Under the pieces are notes generated by a model, which ran no database searches, had not been told where the DNA came from, and saw only the letters and a list, made by a program, of their open reading frames with translations. Both the position numbers and the translations under genes were made by a program. Of a stretch of 64,000 nucleotides of DNA, positions 44,494-63,435 are shown in pieces. The first letter of the stretch is position 1, and each line of letters opens with the position of its first letter. The stretch is from Micractinium sp. NFX-FRZ (lineage: Eukaryota; Chlorophyta; Trebouxiophyceae; Chlorellales; Chlorellaceae): contig JAPTJF010000078.1 in NCBI GenBank assembly GCA_029339195.1, positions 62,001 through 126,000 of the forward strand, written 5' to 3'.

Positions 44494-47067
44494 TCACAGC
44501 TTCCAGCGCTGCCTCGCAGCCGCCAGCTGCTCTGCCAGCTCAGCATGGCCACCTGCTCCCGCCAGCGCCGCCGCCGTGCTGTCCCACTCCGCTCCCAGCT
44601 CTGCCCGCTGCCTGGAGGGCACGCTGAGCAGGTTGAGGCTGAAGCGAGGCACGTCAGGCAGCGCCGCCAGCAGCGCCACTGCCGCTGCCGGCTGTTGCTC
44701 CAGCCCAGGCTTTAGCAGCACGCCAGCTGCTGCCGTCAGCAGGGCTGGTGTAAGAGCCTGCTTCAGCAGTGCCGGCAGCGCCGCTGGCTGCAGCGCCAGC
44801 AGGTATGCTGCCTGCCGCTGGCGGTCCCCTTTGAGGCCCTTCCACCCCTTTTCGAACTCCACGCCTGCAAAGCAGAATGAGCGGGATAGGCAGGACGAGG
44901 TGAGGTGCACAGGAAGGGTGGCATGCAAGGGCAGCAAGAGCGTGCACTCAGGGTGCCAAGGGGGTATTTGCGGGGCACAGCAGCAAGCAGCCACCCAGCA
45001 GCTCAGCGCAGCAGTGCAGGCCCAGTTTGTGTTTAGCAACTGAGCAACTTAGCAACTGAGCAACTGTGCAACTTAGCAACTGAGCAACTGTGTTTAGCAA
45101 CTGAGCAGCAGCACATGCCCAGTCTTGTCCTGGCAAAGGCAAGTATCCTACAACAGGCCCAGTCCTGTCCTGGCTGAGGAGGCCAGTGATGATCCGCACC
45201 TGTGCGAGGCACCCTGAGGGGCGCCTGCTTTGTCGCAGCAGGCGCTGCTTGCACTGCCACCACCGCCGCCGGCTGCTCTTGCCCCCTGGCTGCCGCAGTC
45301 GTGGGCTCAGCCGCTGGTGTTGCCGGTGCCTGCACAGGGCCTGCAGCCGAATTGACTGCCGCTGCTGCTTGCGCCAGCGGCGAGGCTGCTGCTGCCTGCT
45401 GTGCCGGCTGTGCCTGCTGCACCGTTGCTTGCACTGGCAGCTGCTGCTTGGGTGCCTCCACTGGCGGTGTCTGCTGCTCCGGCGCTGGCGCCTCTGCTGC
45501 TGCTGCTGGTTGCTGCTCCTCATGCGGAACTGGGTTGGGCTCCAAATCAGGCATGGCCTCATCCCCGTCCTCCTCCTTGCCTCCGCTGCTGCTGCTGCTA
45601 ATCACTTGGATGGTGGCCACTGCTGCTGCAGCAGCGGCTGCCGGAGCCGCCCCTTTCTCCACATCCCCAGCTGCCGCACCGGGCTTGTGCCGCACGGTGG
45701 AAGCCACCCGAATGTGCGCCTCGGCATCAGCACCCGCGCCCGTCACTGCCGGTACTGCCTCCGCTGGCCCTGCTGCTGCTGCTGCGACGCTAGATACTGC
45801 TGCGCTCACCCCTGCTGCACCTGTCAGCACCACAGGCAGCGGTTCAAAGCAGCTGGGCAGCGGCAGGCCCTCCCGCTGCAGCAGCTCTGCCACCCACGCT
45901 GCCCTGTCGGCTGCCGCCTGCTTGTTGTTTGGCTCCAGCCGCAGCACCCACTCACAGTCCTCCACCGCCCCCAGCAGCTGCCCCAGCTGCTTGCGTGCGG
46001 TGGCCCTGCAGGGGGAGCAACAAGAGGTGTGCAAGTTGTGGGCAGGCGGAAGACATCAGAGGAACATCGCACAGCATGGCAGAGCGGGCGGGTGAACATG
46101 CTCGGCATCCGCAGACTGCCGCGAGCAGGAACGCAAGTGCAGGGTGCGCATCGCACTCCAGACAGCACCTACACAGCCTGCGGCACTCCCCCCAGCATCC
46201 ACCCACCCTCAAACTGTCCCCTGTGGCCCGCCACCCACTGCTCCCTTGACCCCTGGACCCATTGCTTCCTACTACCCCCTCGTGTGGCCCTCCCCACCTG
46301 CGCTGGTAGGCCTTGACGTACAGCGGATCCAGCCGCACCGCCTCACTGCAGTCCGCCTCTGCCCCCTCATGCTGCCCCAGCTTGAGGCGCGCCATGGCCC
46401 GGTTGGCGTATGCTAGGCACCCTGGCTGCATCTCCAGGCTGCGTGTGTAGCAGTCTGCTGCCTGCTGGTACTTGCCCTGCTTGAAGTGCGCGTTGCCGGC
46501 ATCCTTCCACCCCTCGGCGCTCGTGGGTGCTGCACTGCCGGGCGCGGGCACCGCACCGGGCCCTGTGGCAGCCACAGGCACCGTCACACGTGCCTGCGGG
46601 ATGGCCATTGGCGCGCTGGCACTGCCGCTGCTGCGAGCGGTGCCGCGCCCACCGCTGGCACTGCCGGCACTGCCGCTGCGTGGCTGCTTGCTGCCGCCAC
46701 TGCCCTTGCCACCGCTGCCGCCATTCTCATCATCCGATGCCAGGGCAGCATCCACATCAAAGTTTTCCCACTTGGCTCGGTAGTTCTCGTAGGTGTGCGC
46801 TGCTGGGTGCTTGCTGGTGGGCTGCTGGCTACTGCTGGTGCCGCTGCTGGCGGCAGGTTTGACCGGCGGCAGTGGCGGCGCCGCTTCGGCTGCCAGCCCA
46901 ACCGGCGCCCCACGCGCCCGGGCTGCCGCCTCCTGCTGCCCATTGCCTGCCCGATTTCCCTTCATATCCTTGCTCCAGCTGAACAGCTCCTTCATGTACT
47001 CGTCCAGCTCCTCCGCCTGCAGTCTGACTGCCCGCTGCGCGTCAAAGCCCGGGGCGGACGCCATCAT
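44494..47067 (-). CDS. RPAP3: RPAP3-like TPR co-chaperone (R2TP complex)
   Basis: Minus-strand exons 46298-47067, 45200-46005 and 44494-44864 give 648 residues. RPAP3 couples HSP90 to the R2TP complex in assembly of RNA polymerase II and other large complexes. The N-terminal helix LQAEELDEYMKELFSWSKDMKG matches the family. Three TPR units lie near residues 187-300 (GWKDAGNAHFKQGKYQQAADCYTRSL, AYANRAMARLKLGQHEGAEADC, RKQLGQLLGAVEDCEWVLRLEP). A long Ala/Pro/Gln-rich disordered stretch follows, then the RPAP3_C domain in the last exon (FEKGWKGLKGD, LPALLKQALTPALL, LAALPDVPRFSLNLL). Two consecutive ATG codons begin the frame. The gene is divergent from the PsbP-domain gene across 179 bp. Confidence 0.9.
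45031..45109. repeat. TAGCAACTGAGCAACT tandem repeat in RPAP3-like intron 2
   Basis: About five imperfect copies of a 15-16 bp unit. It is followed by two copies of CCCAGTC(T/C)TGTCCTGGC at 45118 and 45159. Confidence 0.85.
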
Positions 47068-47246
47068 GAACGGAAGTGTGCTCAAAGTGCGTGGCGAATG
47101 CTCGATTGCGGGCAGCGCAACTCAGCGGAATGCGTGCTGCGGCGCAGCATGCGATCTAGCTGGGTGAACGTAAGCAATTCCCCCTGCAATCATAATCGAG
47201 ACACGGCCTAGTTGCGCACACTGCTTGGCAAAAGTGGGCAGACGCA
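47068..47246. promoter_or_regulatory. bidirectional promoter of RPAP3-like and PsbP-domain genes
   Basis: Only 179 bp lie between the two divergent start codons. It contains an AT-rich CAATCATAATCGAG block at 47187-47200 but no clear TATA box. Confidence 0.5.
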
Positions 47247-49183
47247 ATGAGCGCAGCACAGCTACAACACCTCCCCGCCAGCGCCACCCGGCCACAGCGG
47301 CGGTGCTTGCAGCTGCCTTGTCGGGCGGAGCACACGCAGGCAGCACAACCGCAGCATGCCAGCCGGCGCAGCGCGCTGCTGCTGGGCACAGCGGCGGCGG
47401 TGGCGGCAGCAGCGGGGGTGGGCGGTGCTCCCCACGCTGTCGCCGCAGCGGAGCTGGCAGAAGCAGAGGCAGATGCGGCCATGCCCATCGCACCTGCACC
47501 TGCGCCTGTCACGGCAGGGAGCGTTGATCTAGATGTGGCCAGCTGGCCTCGGTGGGTGGACCGCACCTTCAGCTTTAGCTACCCGCCGGTGAGGGGTGGT
47601 TGGGAGGAGGATCGTGCTGCAGCTGGACCGCGCTTATTGAAGAGTGTGGCGGATGGAACCCAGGCCTGGCTGGCGCGTCAAAGTTTCCCTCGGTGCCGGC
47701 TTCCATTTCGCCACATGGGATGCTCGTGCACTGCCCGCTCTGCCGAAAGCCTCTGATTTTGGTAATCCGAGTCCACGAATCCGTTGGGCTGTTTTGAGGT
47801 GCTGCATCTGCCATGTCGCCGTCCCTGCTGGCTCGCTGGTGTAATCTCCTTGTCTCTCCCCATCAATGCCACTCCTGCAGGGCCTAGTGGAGGTGGTGGA
47901 CCTCTCTTTTGCAGCGCCGCCCCGCCGCACCGGCTCAGGTACGCCAGAACGCTGCCGCCCTTGGCCTTGTTGCTCTCCCCTCCTGCCTGCGTTGCTGAGC
48001 CTCCAGCATGGTGTCCCCACACTTGTTTAGTCGGATTTAGCGCCGCCAACTCCCACCAATCAGCCTACACTACCTCCATCCCTCCCCACATCTCCCTTTG
48101 AAACCGCCCGCCTGCCGCTCCACCTGTCCCCTCCCGCTGCTCCTGCCTGATGATCACTCGCTGCTGCTGCTGCTGCTGCTGCTTCGCTTCTCACTACTGC
48201 CACTCACTGCTGCTGCGCGTCCCACTCCTGCTGCTGCCACTGCTGCTGCCGTGCCTCTTACCCCCCTCTGCTGCCACCTGTCATTGCAGACGCGGTGACG
48301 GAGAACCCGCTGAAGGCGGAGGTGCGCAGCAAGGATGGGGAGCAGCGGATCAACGTGGTGGTCAGCCAGGCAGCCACCCTCAAGCGCACGCTGTTCCAGG
48401 TGAGCTTGCACCAGGCTGGTGTATGAGTCTGGTGCCTTCTGTTGAACTGGCAGGTGTGAGTTTAATTCTAGCATTGAATATGGTGGGTAGCCAGGCAGCC
48501 ACCTTTGAGCGCACCCCACCCCACCTGCCTCACGCACTCCCTACTGTCTCCCCTGCCCCCGTTTCCTTCTTTGACCAACCCAGGTCACCGACATCTCCCA
48601 GCTGGGCGACCCCCGCTCCGTGGCCCGCCTGCTGCTGCCCGCCGGCGCCGTGGTGCTCTCGGTGAGCAGCGAGGCGGTGGCGCAGCCGCCCAAGAACACG
48701 GGGACGCCGCTGGGGGTGATTGAGCGGGACCCGGTGTGTTATTACAGGTGAGAGGCTGGGGGCCAGCCAGCCGGGGATGCCAGGGTGCAGCTCCTCAATG
48801 TGTGGAAGGCTCCTGGAAAACTTGCAGCAGGAGGCTGGCAGCTGTTACAAGTGGGGAGCTTTCACGGGCGTTTCACAAGGGTTAGCGGGGCGGTGGGCGC
48901 AGGCGCCCCGCTATAAGAACACGTATAGGAATCGTTGTCTGGGAGCGATTAAGCGGGACCCAGTATGCTACCGCTTGTGCTCACTCGGCCCTCTGTTGCC
49001 CCCCTTCTTTCCTGCAGCTACGAGGTCATGCTGCCCGACCGCACACACCTGCAGCTGACGGCGGCGGCGCAGCTGGGGCGGCTGTATGTGCTGGGGGCTC
49101 AGGTGCCGGAGGAGCGGTGGGCAGAGTGCGGGGCGGCGCTGCGGGAGACGGCCAAGAGCTTCCGCCTGCGGTACAAGTTCTGA
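47247..49183 (+). CDS. PsbP-domain protein of the thylakoid lumen
   Basis: Exons 47247-47588, 47881-47938, 48290-48399, 48584-48747 and 49018-49183 give 279 residues. PsbP-domain proteins act in the lumen in photosystem assembly or as extrinsic subunits. The N terminus has a Ser/Arg/Gln-rich transit part, then a twin Arg followed by a hydrophobic stretch (SRRSALLLGTAAAVAAAAG) and Ala-rich cleavage region, typical of Tat-dependent lumen import. The domain shows FSFSYPP, NPLKAEVRSKDG, VTDISQLGDPRSVARLLLP, and the ending EVMLPDRTHLQL..GRLYVLGAQVPEERW. It is a PPD-type paralogue rather than the oxygen-evolving PsbP itself. A short exon between 47588 and 47881 might be missing. Echoes of exons 3 and 4 lie in the introns. 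Confidence 0.87.
48479..48976 (+). repeat. echoes of PsbP-domain exons 3 and 4
   Basis: 48482-48515 repeats the end of exon 3 (TAGCCAGGCAGCCACCTTTG against TCAGCCAGGCAGCCACCCTC). 48941-48973 repeats the end of exon 4 (ATTAAGCGGGACCCAGTATG against ATTGAGCGGGACCCGGTGTG), with the donor lost. Confidence 0.85.
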
Positions 49184-49626
49184 GGCAGCTGCAGTACAAG
49201 ACGTGAGCCTGCAATATAAACACGTGGCCAAGCAGTAACGTTGGCTCAGCCGACGACACGTGGGCGCCAGGAAGCCGCTGCTGATCTCATCCCTGTTCCT
49301 CCATTGTTTGAGCGGCAGTCCGTTTTGCGGAAGCATGTACAACCTTTAAGTACACTGTCCATGGCTACAGGCAGCCTAACGATTGCAGGCGGACCTGAAC
49401 ATCCTTTAGGAAAAAGGAAAGAATGTATGGCATATACGGGGCACACATGTCTGGAATATGAGCAACAGCAGGGCTATCAAGCCATGCGATGATTGGCGCA
49501 AACCACTGTGAGGCTTAGAAGGCACCCGGCAGAAGGAGGTAGAAGGAGGCTGCCCAGTCAGGTTGGCAACTGTATGCCTGCTCGTGCTGCCCGCCCGCGC
49601 CACCGCCCCACCTTTTGGCCGCGCCC
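49184..49626. other. convergent intergenic region between PsbP-domain and TrhO-FSH genes
   Basis: 443 bp between two facing stop codons. AT-richer than the genes around 49330-49480. No TGTAA element or coding exon is evident. Confidence 0.4.
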
Positions 49627-52600
49627 CTAGCTGCCTCCGTGCTCCCCCAAAGAGCTCTGGACATGCAGGAGGAAGTCTCGCAGGCGGGAGACCACCGCCT
49701 TGCCGCTGGGGATGATGTGGCCGCCGCTGTGCCGCACCACAAAGCGCTGCAACAGGTGGCAATGGGGTTTAATTTGTAGTTCGGCGATGCCAGGGTGGCA
49801 GGCGGCGGCTACGAGCGTGGCCCGACAGGCAGCCGCACGAGCCCTGCAGCCAAAGCGACAGAGCACAAGCAAAGCCACCTCAGCAGCAGTCAGCCGAGCC
49901 AAGCCACAGACCCTGGCTTCCGTAGATTTCGCCGCCATTCAGTCAGCTATCTCTGTGCAGGCTGGTTCAGCCAGCTCCACACAGCTCGCTGCACAAGGGA
50001 TTCACCTGTGTGGGGTCAAAGCAGTCGGCCAGCGCCGCGCTTTCCTCGGCGCTGACCTGGCGGTCCTCCCCCCCTGCGACAGCAAGTGCATTTGAAGCAG
50101 TGTGAGGCCACGGGGAAGGGCAAAGCCATGCTGTCCTCGGCGCCAACCTGTCGGCCTTCGTGCCCTGATGAGGAAGGCAGGGGCTAGGGCAGCAGCGAGC
50201 CAAGGCTTGGGAGGGGCAGGCACGGCAGGCACAGCAGACGTTGGGCTATGCAGTGAATCTCTCCGTTGACGCAGTGTCTTGCAACCCCCTTGCCGTCACC
50301 GACGCTCCACCAAGAAGAAAGCCAGCCCACCTGTGCCGTAGATGTGGAGGGAGGGCAGCGCCGCGCCGCCAGCCGCAGCCGCAGCGTCCAAAGCGCAGCG
50401 GTGCTCCGGCACGGCTGAGCGGTACCCTGAGCAGAGTATGGCAAACCGCAGCGGCTGCTGTGCTGGCGGGCCGCCTTCTCTGGCGCTGCCGCTGCTGTCA
50501 CCAGCAGACTGCTGTGCGCTGCCTGCCTGCTGCCGCTGCTGCCGCTGCTGTGCTGCCTGCAATGCCAGCAACGCCGCCACGGCTGCCCCTTGAGAGAAGC
50601 CAAGCACTCCATCAAAAGGGCCCTGCTCCCGCAGCACCCGCTGCAGTTCACATGCAGACTCAGCCCACCCTGCTGTCTGCTGCTGGTACTGCCACTCGTC
50701 GGCATAAGCAGCTGCCTCGGCCGGCACCTGCGGAGCCCCCTGCCGAGCCTGCTGGGCTTGCTGGGCTTGCAGGTCAGCATACTGCTGCGCCGTCACCAGC
50801 CAGGCCCGCCGCGGCGGCGCCCCCCGCTGCTGCTGCTCGTGCTGCTGCTCCGCCTGCTGCTGCTGCCGATCCTGCAATGCCTGCTGCTCATCCTCCCGCC
50901 CCAGCTGCTGCTGCCGCAGGGCAGCTGCCAGCTCAGCATCCAGCTCAGCGCGTGGCTTACCCACCTCAGCAGGAGCACCCGCTGCTTGTGCTCCCTCCTG
51001 CGCCCGCCCCTGCCCTGGCAGTGCTTGTACCACTGCCCCTGCTGCCTGCGGCGCCACCCCCGCCTCTGCCCCTTGATCAGCCGGCTTGATCCAGGCTGGC
51101 AGCTGATGTGGCGCATCCACAAACACAAAATCTGCCACGTCACGCAGCCGCCGGCGCAGCCCATGCGTGCGCCCCTGCATGCGGGAGCAGGGGTGGCCAG
51201 GTGACAGGCAGAACAGAGGCGGTCAGGGAACAGGAGAGCGGCACCTAAGCACTCAGCGAGAAACAAGGATGTGACAGGTCACCAAAACAGGCCAAGACCT
51301 GGCTGCCCCAAGGTACCTCAAAGTTGCGGGCGGTCTGGCGGAAGCCGTGGAGACACAGGATGCGCAGGCGCCTGCTGGCGGGCCCTGCCGCCGCCGCCGC
51401 CGCCGCCTTAGCCTGCTGCTGCTGCCGCTGGCAGAGCTCACAAACCAGATGATGCCCCTGCTGCTGCTGCTGCTGCCCCACCTGCTGCTGCTGCTGCTCC
51501 TGCTGCTGTCCCATGCTACCCTCTGCTGCCTCCGCTGCCTCTGCGGCATCCCCTGCTGCCCCGCTTGTGGCAGGCGCGCTGCCAGTTGCGGCGGTGCAGG
51601 CATCGCAGACCAGCAGCAGCATGCGGCAGGCGGCGCAGCGCAGGCGGGGCGCGTAGTCGTCCCAGGCGCAGGCGCAGCGCACGCAGCGCCCCACCACTGC
51701 AGGCAGGAACGAGGTTGGGCAAGAGCAGACGGTGTGGTCTCAGCACAATTGCCTGCCCATTCACACTGAACCCCTGCACGCCTGCTTGCTAAACAACACT
51801 ACGTGCACCTCCCCACCTGCCTGCCCCTGCCTATCCCCAGCCCCGCAAGCTGCCCCCCAACCTGTGCCGCCGTCGGAGGGCGGTACATCCATCCTCTCGT
51901 CAAACACAAAGTTCTTGCCCCGGAAGAAGCCGCCGTCGGGGAAGGCCTCCAGGTAGCGCTGGATGCCGCCTGCAGCAGCAGGGAGGGGGCGGTACTGCCT
52001 GTCTGTACTGCCTGGTGCATCAATGACTGGGCGTGTGTCCCGCATACGAGGTGCGCAAGCGGGCTGGGGTAGCCGCTCTAGTACGAGCCCTACAGGTTAT
52101 CCAGCTGCGTCCCCTCACTGCCACCCCACTCAAAGAGGCAATGCGCCACCCCACCCCACCCCGCACACAATGCTCTCGCAACTTTGTACCCTGTGTATGC
52201 TTTGCATGCTATGCATGCTATGCGTCCTCCCGCCCCCGCCCCACCTCTGAGCTGCACCACATCCTGGAAGCAGGCGCCCAGGCTCATCAGGTAGGCTGAG
52301 GCACGCTCACACCTGCAGGGGGACGCCGGGAGCGGTGCCAGGCAGTACAATGCAGCCAGTGGCAGTGCAGCATTCAACAGCAGGGGCCCGAGTTGGCGGG
52401 GTGCGGTGATGCCAGGTGGCGGGGTGCGGTGATGCCAGGGCATGCAAGCTTGCACCGAGCGGGTGGGCGGCAGAACCGCCGTGACAACCAGCAGACAGTG
52501 GCAGTGTGCGCTTTTCAAATTTCGCATGCTCGCACCTCACGCCCCCGGTGCAGTACATCATCACGCGCCGGTTGGCCAGCCGGTGCTGGTTTGCCTCCAG

Positions 52601-53935
52601 CCAAGCGGGGGTGTCGGCGAAGCAGCGCACCTCGGGGTCAAGCAGCTCCACGCTTTCCTGCAGGGGGGGAGTAGAGCATGGGGGTTAGAAGGGTTAGGGT
52701 GGGTGATGTGTCGGTGCAGGCGGGTGAGCAGGTGGACGAGCGGGCAGGCGGGCGAGCTGCGATGCACCGTTCTCGCCTCACCAGCTCACCCCACCGCACC
52801 TCCCCCACTGCAAGTCAAGCCCCATATCCCACCCCTCATGCCCCCACACTCTGCCCCGCCCGCCTCACCGCGGAAAAGTGCCCGATGCGCGACTCATACA
52901 AGTTACGGCAATCAATGAGCACAGTCTCCTTAAGCTTGCCAACGCCGCCAGCAGCACTGCCAGCGGTGCCGTTGCTGCCACCGCTGTCGCCGCTGCCACC
53001 GCTGCTGCCGCCATCCCCGCCAGCAGCGGGGGCTGCACCAGCCGCCTCTGCCAGCAGTGCATGGAACTCATGAGGCTCCACATGGCGGGCGCCAGCTGGC
53101 AGCACGCCTGGCGCCGGCGCCAGCATGGCGGCAGCACCCGCGTTGCCATTTTGTTCAGCACCCAGCTCGCCGCCTGGGCCGTGCAGCCAGCTCATCCACC
53201 CCATGCTGACCACCTCCTTGCAGGTTTGAACCGACAGCCGGTCAAACCCCGAGCCTGCGACAGCTGCCGCATTCTTGGAGCCCCCGCTGGCAGCCAGCTT
53301 GAAGTCAATGGGGGCTCCGCTGCTGCCGTACCGCTCGTCCACTGCCGCCATGTGCACCTGCAGCGCCGCCATGCTGCCTCCTGCAGCCCAACGGTGCATG
53401 GGCAAGGCACAGGTGATGATGCATGTGTCACTTTTCAACCCTGGTCAATCGGGGTCCGCCTTGGAGCAGACTCAGGAGACATGCAAGCGTCATATCGCCG
53501 AAAGGAAATATAGATAGTAACCCAAACCCTAACACGAACATGCCAGCCAAGCAACAGAAGCTATGCACACGACGCACCCACAGTGACATTGAGCCCATCT
53601 AGTGCGACACGCACGCGCCCGACCAGGCCCAGGCGGCGGCACAGCGCCTCCAGCCAGTCGCGCGCCTCTGCCTGGCGCCCTGGCTGCCGCAGGTCGCGGT
53701 AGGCATAGTACAGCAAGACGCCCTCGGAACTGGGCAGGCAGGGGGCGGCTGCCGCTGCAACGCTGCCGCTGCCGCACGGGTGCGCGTCGCTCGCCGCCGC
53801 TGCCAGCGCTGCTGTTGACGATGCTCTGTCCCCGCGGTGTTCACTGTATGCATCATATGCATCCTTCGCGGCGCCGCCTGCTGCTCCTGGGCCAGCGCCC
53901 TGAGTGGGTTTCGGGGATGCAGCACGGTTCGGCAT
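49627..53935 (-). CDS. TrhO-type rhodanese fused to an FSH1 serine hydrolase
   Basis: Minus-strand exons 53578-53935, 52869-53380, 52536-52657, 52245-52312, 51862-51969, 51317-51696, 50331-51174, 50006-50073 and 49627-49746 give 859 residues. The first half is TrhO/UPF0176-like: YYAYRDL and LVGRVRVALDGLNVTVGGS, then a rhodanese domain with active-site loop YCTGGVRCERASAYL, then FFRGKNFVFDERM and a Cys-rich knuckle (CVRCACAWDDYAPRLRCAACR). Bacterial TrhO hydroxylates tRNA wobble uridine. After a Gln/Ala-rich linker comes an FSH1-type alpha/beta hydrolase: LCLHGFRQTA, nucleophile elbow GFSQG, and catalytic His in HSGGHIIPS. The same fusion exists in a plant STR protein (Arabidopsis STR6-type), so it is ancient. 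The long Gln-rich insert (exon 7) is unusual. The start could also be upstream near 54058. Confidence 0.9.
50127..50167 (-). repeat. echo of TrhO-FSH exon 8 start
   Basis: TCCTCGGCGCCAACCTGTCG in the upstream intron matches TCCTCGGCGCTGACCTGGCG of exon 8 (50043-50062). Confidence 0.75.
52394..52440. repeat. short tandem duplication in TrhO-FSH intron 3
   Basis: GGCGGGGTGCGGTGATGCCA occurs twice head to tail. Confidence 0.8.
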
Positions 53936-54267
53936 GGTGTGCCGCAGTCGAGGGAGCGTACACTGATTCGATTCACAGTAGTAGAAGACACAATTCACAG
54001 TTGCACTGCGGCGACGGCTCTTTGTCACTTTGCGCCCTGGCCAACATTGGCAGATGCACATTTTATTTTCCAGTGCGCAGCAACTTGTGTGCGCACCGTG
54101 GATCGCGTCAACTGCACGCCAGGACACACAGGCGCCCAGCCATTCCACTAGCGCTTTGTTTGGCCTGCCCTGGGGCTGTAGGCTCGACGACTGTGCCTTT
54201 TTGACACTTGATCGGCGCTGTGAGACGGCTGAGCGCTCTCAGCCGCCTAGTCTCGACCAGACTGCCT
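53936..54267. promoter_or_regulatory. divergent promoter of TrhO-FSH and 5'-nucleotidase genes
   Basis: 332 bp between divergent starts. Contains TTTTATTTTCC at 54060-54070 and no clear TATA box. Both genes could have longer 5' ends because their frames stay open into this region. Confidence 0.45.
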
Positions 54268-61176
<6,909 letters not shown>

Positions 61177-61943
61177 CATGGATGGGCTGATGGGAACTGC
61201 TGCTGCACGGGTGGATGGACGCCTGCAGCACGTTCTCTTTAGCACGAGGTGCTTGCCAGTGCGTGGAAGCACAGGGTCAGAAGCCTCCTGCCGCCTGTCA
61301 CTGGCAGCTCTTCTTTTGCCTGCCTGCCCAAGACACCCATTTTGTCCAGGTCCATCCACTCTCTGGAAGCTGCCTGTCTGGTTGCGGTTGGGCAGCCGAT
61401 GTGCTGCCAGCCAGCGCTGCTGGCCTAGGCAGGCTGGCGTCTGATTAGGAGCAGGGCGCGGGCACAGCTCTGGGCACCTGAGGTCCGAGGCTGCTGCAGC
61501 CTGCCTGCGGGCGGCCGCTCCCAGAAGCGCAGCACACCATTGTACTATACATCCCTGCCTGTACCCTCCCGTCATACATTGCCTCGCTCTCGGCCATTCG
61601 TGTCCTTGTGTCATGCGGCGTGCGGCACCCTGAGCTCAAGAGCCAGAGCCTCTGCCGCACACCACGCCTGTGTGTGTGTGTTTTCACGCATCCTGCCGTG
61701 CCCTTTGATTCCAACCTGCCGGTGTGTACCACTTCCATTATGCATTTGACAGAGCATCTGGTGTAACCAATTGCTTCAGGTCGTCTGTCCAGCGCGCCGC
61801 AGCGGCAGTACCCTCATGCAAGGGAATGTGCCGCAGCTGACCGAGCATTGTGCCGTTCGCCACTGATCAGACTTTTGGCGAGCTTGGTTGTGCAAATAGT
61901 ATTATAGACTCCAGGTGTTGGCCGCAGACTCAGGAAGCCCGCC
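61177..61943. other. intergenic: nucleotidase 3' UTR and PAP2 promoter
   Basis: A TGTAAC element at 61762-61767, 586 bp after the stop, is the best transcript end. The last ~170 bp before 61944 should hold the PAP2 promoter. No coding exon was seen. Confidence 0.45.
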
Positions 61944-63435
61944 ATGCAGCAAGCGCAGTCTTGCAAGGCTCTCTGGGCGGCGGCCTCCCCGGCTCCCCGC
62001 CCCTGCAGCGGCCGAAAAGCGCATCAAATCACATGTTCTGGCGCGCAGCCCGGCGGCCGCCCCGGCCGGCGAGGCCTCCCACCGCCCGCCGCCCAGCGTT
62101 CGGAGCGCGTGGAGACCCTGCTCCCTGGCCTCCTCCGTCCCCAGCAACCGGCCAATGAGGTTGATACCGCCGCCATCGAGGGCCTGCCGCTGAGCCCAGC
62201 AACCCTACTCCTGGCCTCCGCCGCAGCATTCGGCGCTGTGGCGGCGGATATCAGCGGCGCATCTGGCCTTCACCTCCTCCAATATCTGGACTCCTCGGTG
62301 CACGCCTGGGTCAGCAGCAGCAGCGCAGTGTGGGGGGAAGAGCTGCAGAAGCTTGTGGCAGGTGAGGCCAATCAGCGGGAAGGGGTGAGGGCACCCCAAG
62401 TTGACGCTGCAGTGGGTGCCGAAAGGCATGCATTCATTCATTCATTTTTACAGTGCGGCAGCAACACAAACGTGTGCCGCAGATGCATGCCGTGCAGCAC
62501 AGCCACACTTCCAATGCCCCGCGCACTGACCTTTGTCCTTCCCCCCAACTCCTCGTCTGCCAGGCAAGCTCGTCTCCGACGCCGCCATCGCTGGCGGCCT
62601 GGCAGGCTGGGCGGGCGTGACGGCGCTTGCGCTGAGCACCCGCTCCCCCCGCCTGCTCCAAGCGCTGGCGGCCTCGGCGGCCGCCTACTTTGCTGGCGGC
62701 GGCCGCATCTGGGGCTCAGACCCTGTCCTGGTCGACATGCTTAAGAACGCGTTCCAGCGGGTGCGCCCCTCTGAGCACCACAACACGTGGGCCTTCCCCA
62801 GGTGCGGGGTTTGACCGGGGTTTGACCGCCGGCACAAAGGGAGGGGTGTCGGTGTGGCATTGTTGCTGGGCGGCAGGAGCCGACGTACTGAGAGGGCGGC
62901 ATTGTGGCATTGTGGGCGATGTAGGAAGGCTACGAGGCAGACTGGGGCCCTGGTGTTGCATTGTGGCATGCGATTTCATTCATGCACGTGTGCTGACTTG
63001 GAGGGCCCAGTCACGGGCCAGGCATGGCCAACCTGTGCTCACGACAGTCCCGTGCCCCCCGCCTTCTTCCCTTGATGCAGCGGCCACACCACAGCTGCCT
63101 CCTTCATCGTCGGCACCCTCCTCTTTGTGCTGCTGCCTCTGGCGCTCCAGGCAGCAGAGCAGCAGCAGCAGCAGGAGCAGCAGCAGGAGGGGGCGCAAGA
63201 CATGGACAGCAGCAGCGCTGGCAGCGCCGTGCAGATGGCGGCGAGCTGGGTGCTGGCGCACCGCTGGCAGCTGTGGGGCGGCGGCGTGGCGCTCACAGCG
63301 TTTGGTCGCATCATGGCGGACGTGCATTGGACCAGCGACACGCTGGCGGGTGCGTGCCTGGGCGCAGCGCTCACAGCATGCGTGGCGCAGCTCAGCGGCA
63401 TCACCAACCTGAGCCAGCGGCAGCGTCGCGGCTGA
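61944..63435 (+). CDS. plastid-type PAP2 lipid-phosphate phosphatase
   Basis: Exons 61944-62361, 62564-62801 and 63081-63435 give 336 residues. PAP2 enzymes hydrolyse phosphate monoesters such as phosphatidate at membranes. The catalytic motifs are complete: KNAFQRVRP (K-x6-RP), FPSGHTT (PSGH, formed across the exon 2/3 junction) and GRIMADVHWTSD (R-x5-H-x3-D; the usual Ser before Arg is Gly). Hydrophobic helices surround them (AIAGGLAGWAGVTALAL, FIVGTLLFVLLPLAL, LAGACLGAALTACVA). The first ~60 residues are rich in Ala, Arg, Pro and Gln with almost no acids, suggesting a plastid transit peptide. A Gln-rich loop (QQQQQEQQQEG) sits between motifs 2 and 3. The exact substrate is unknown. Confidence 0.9.
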
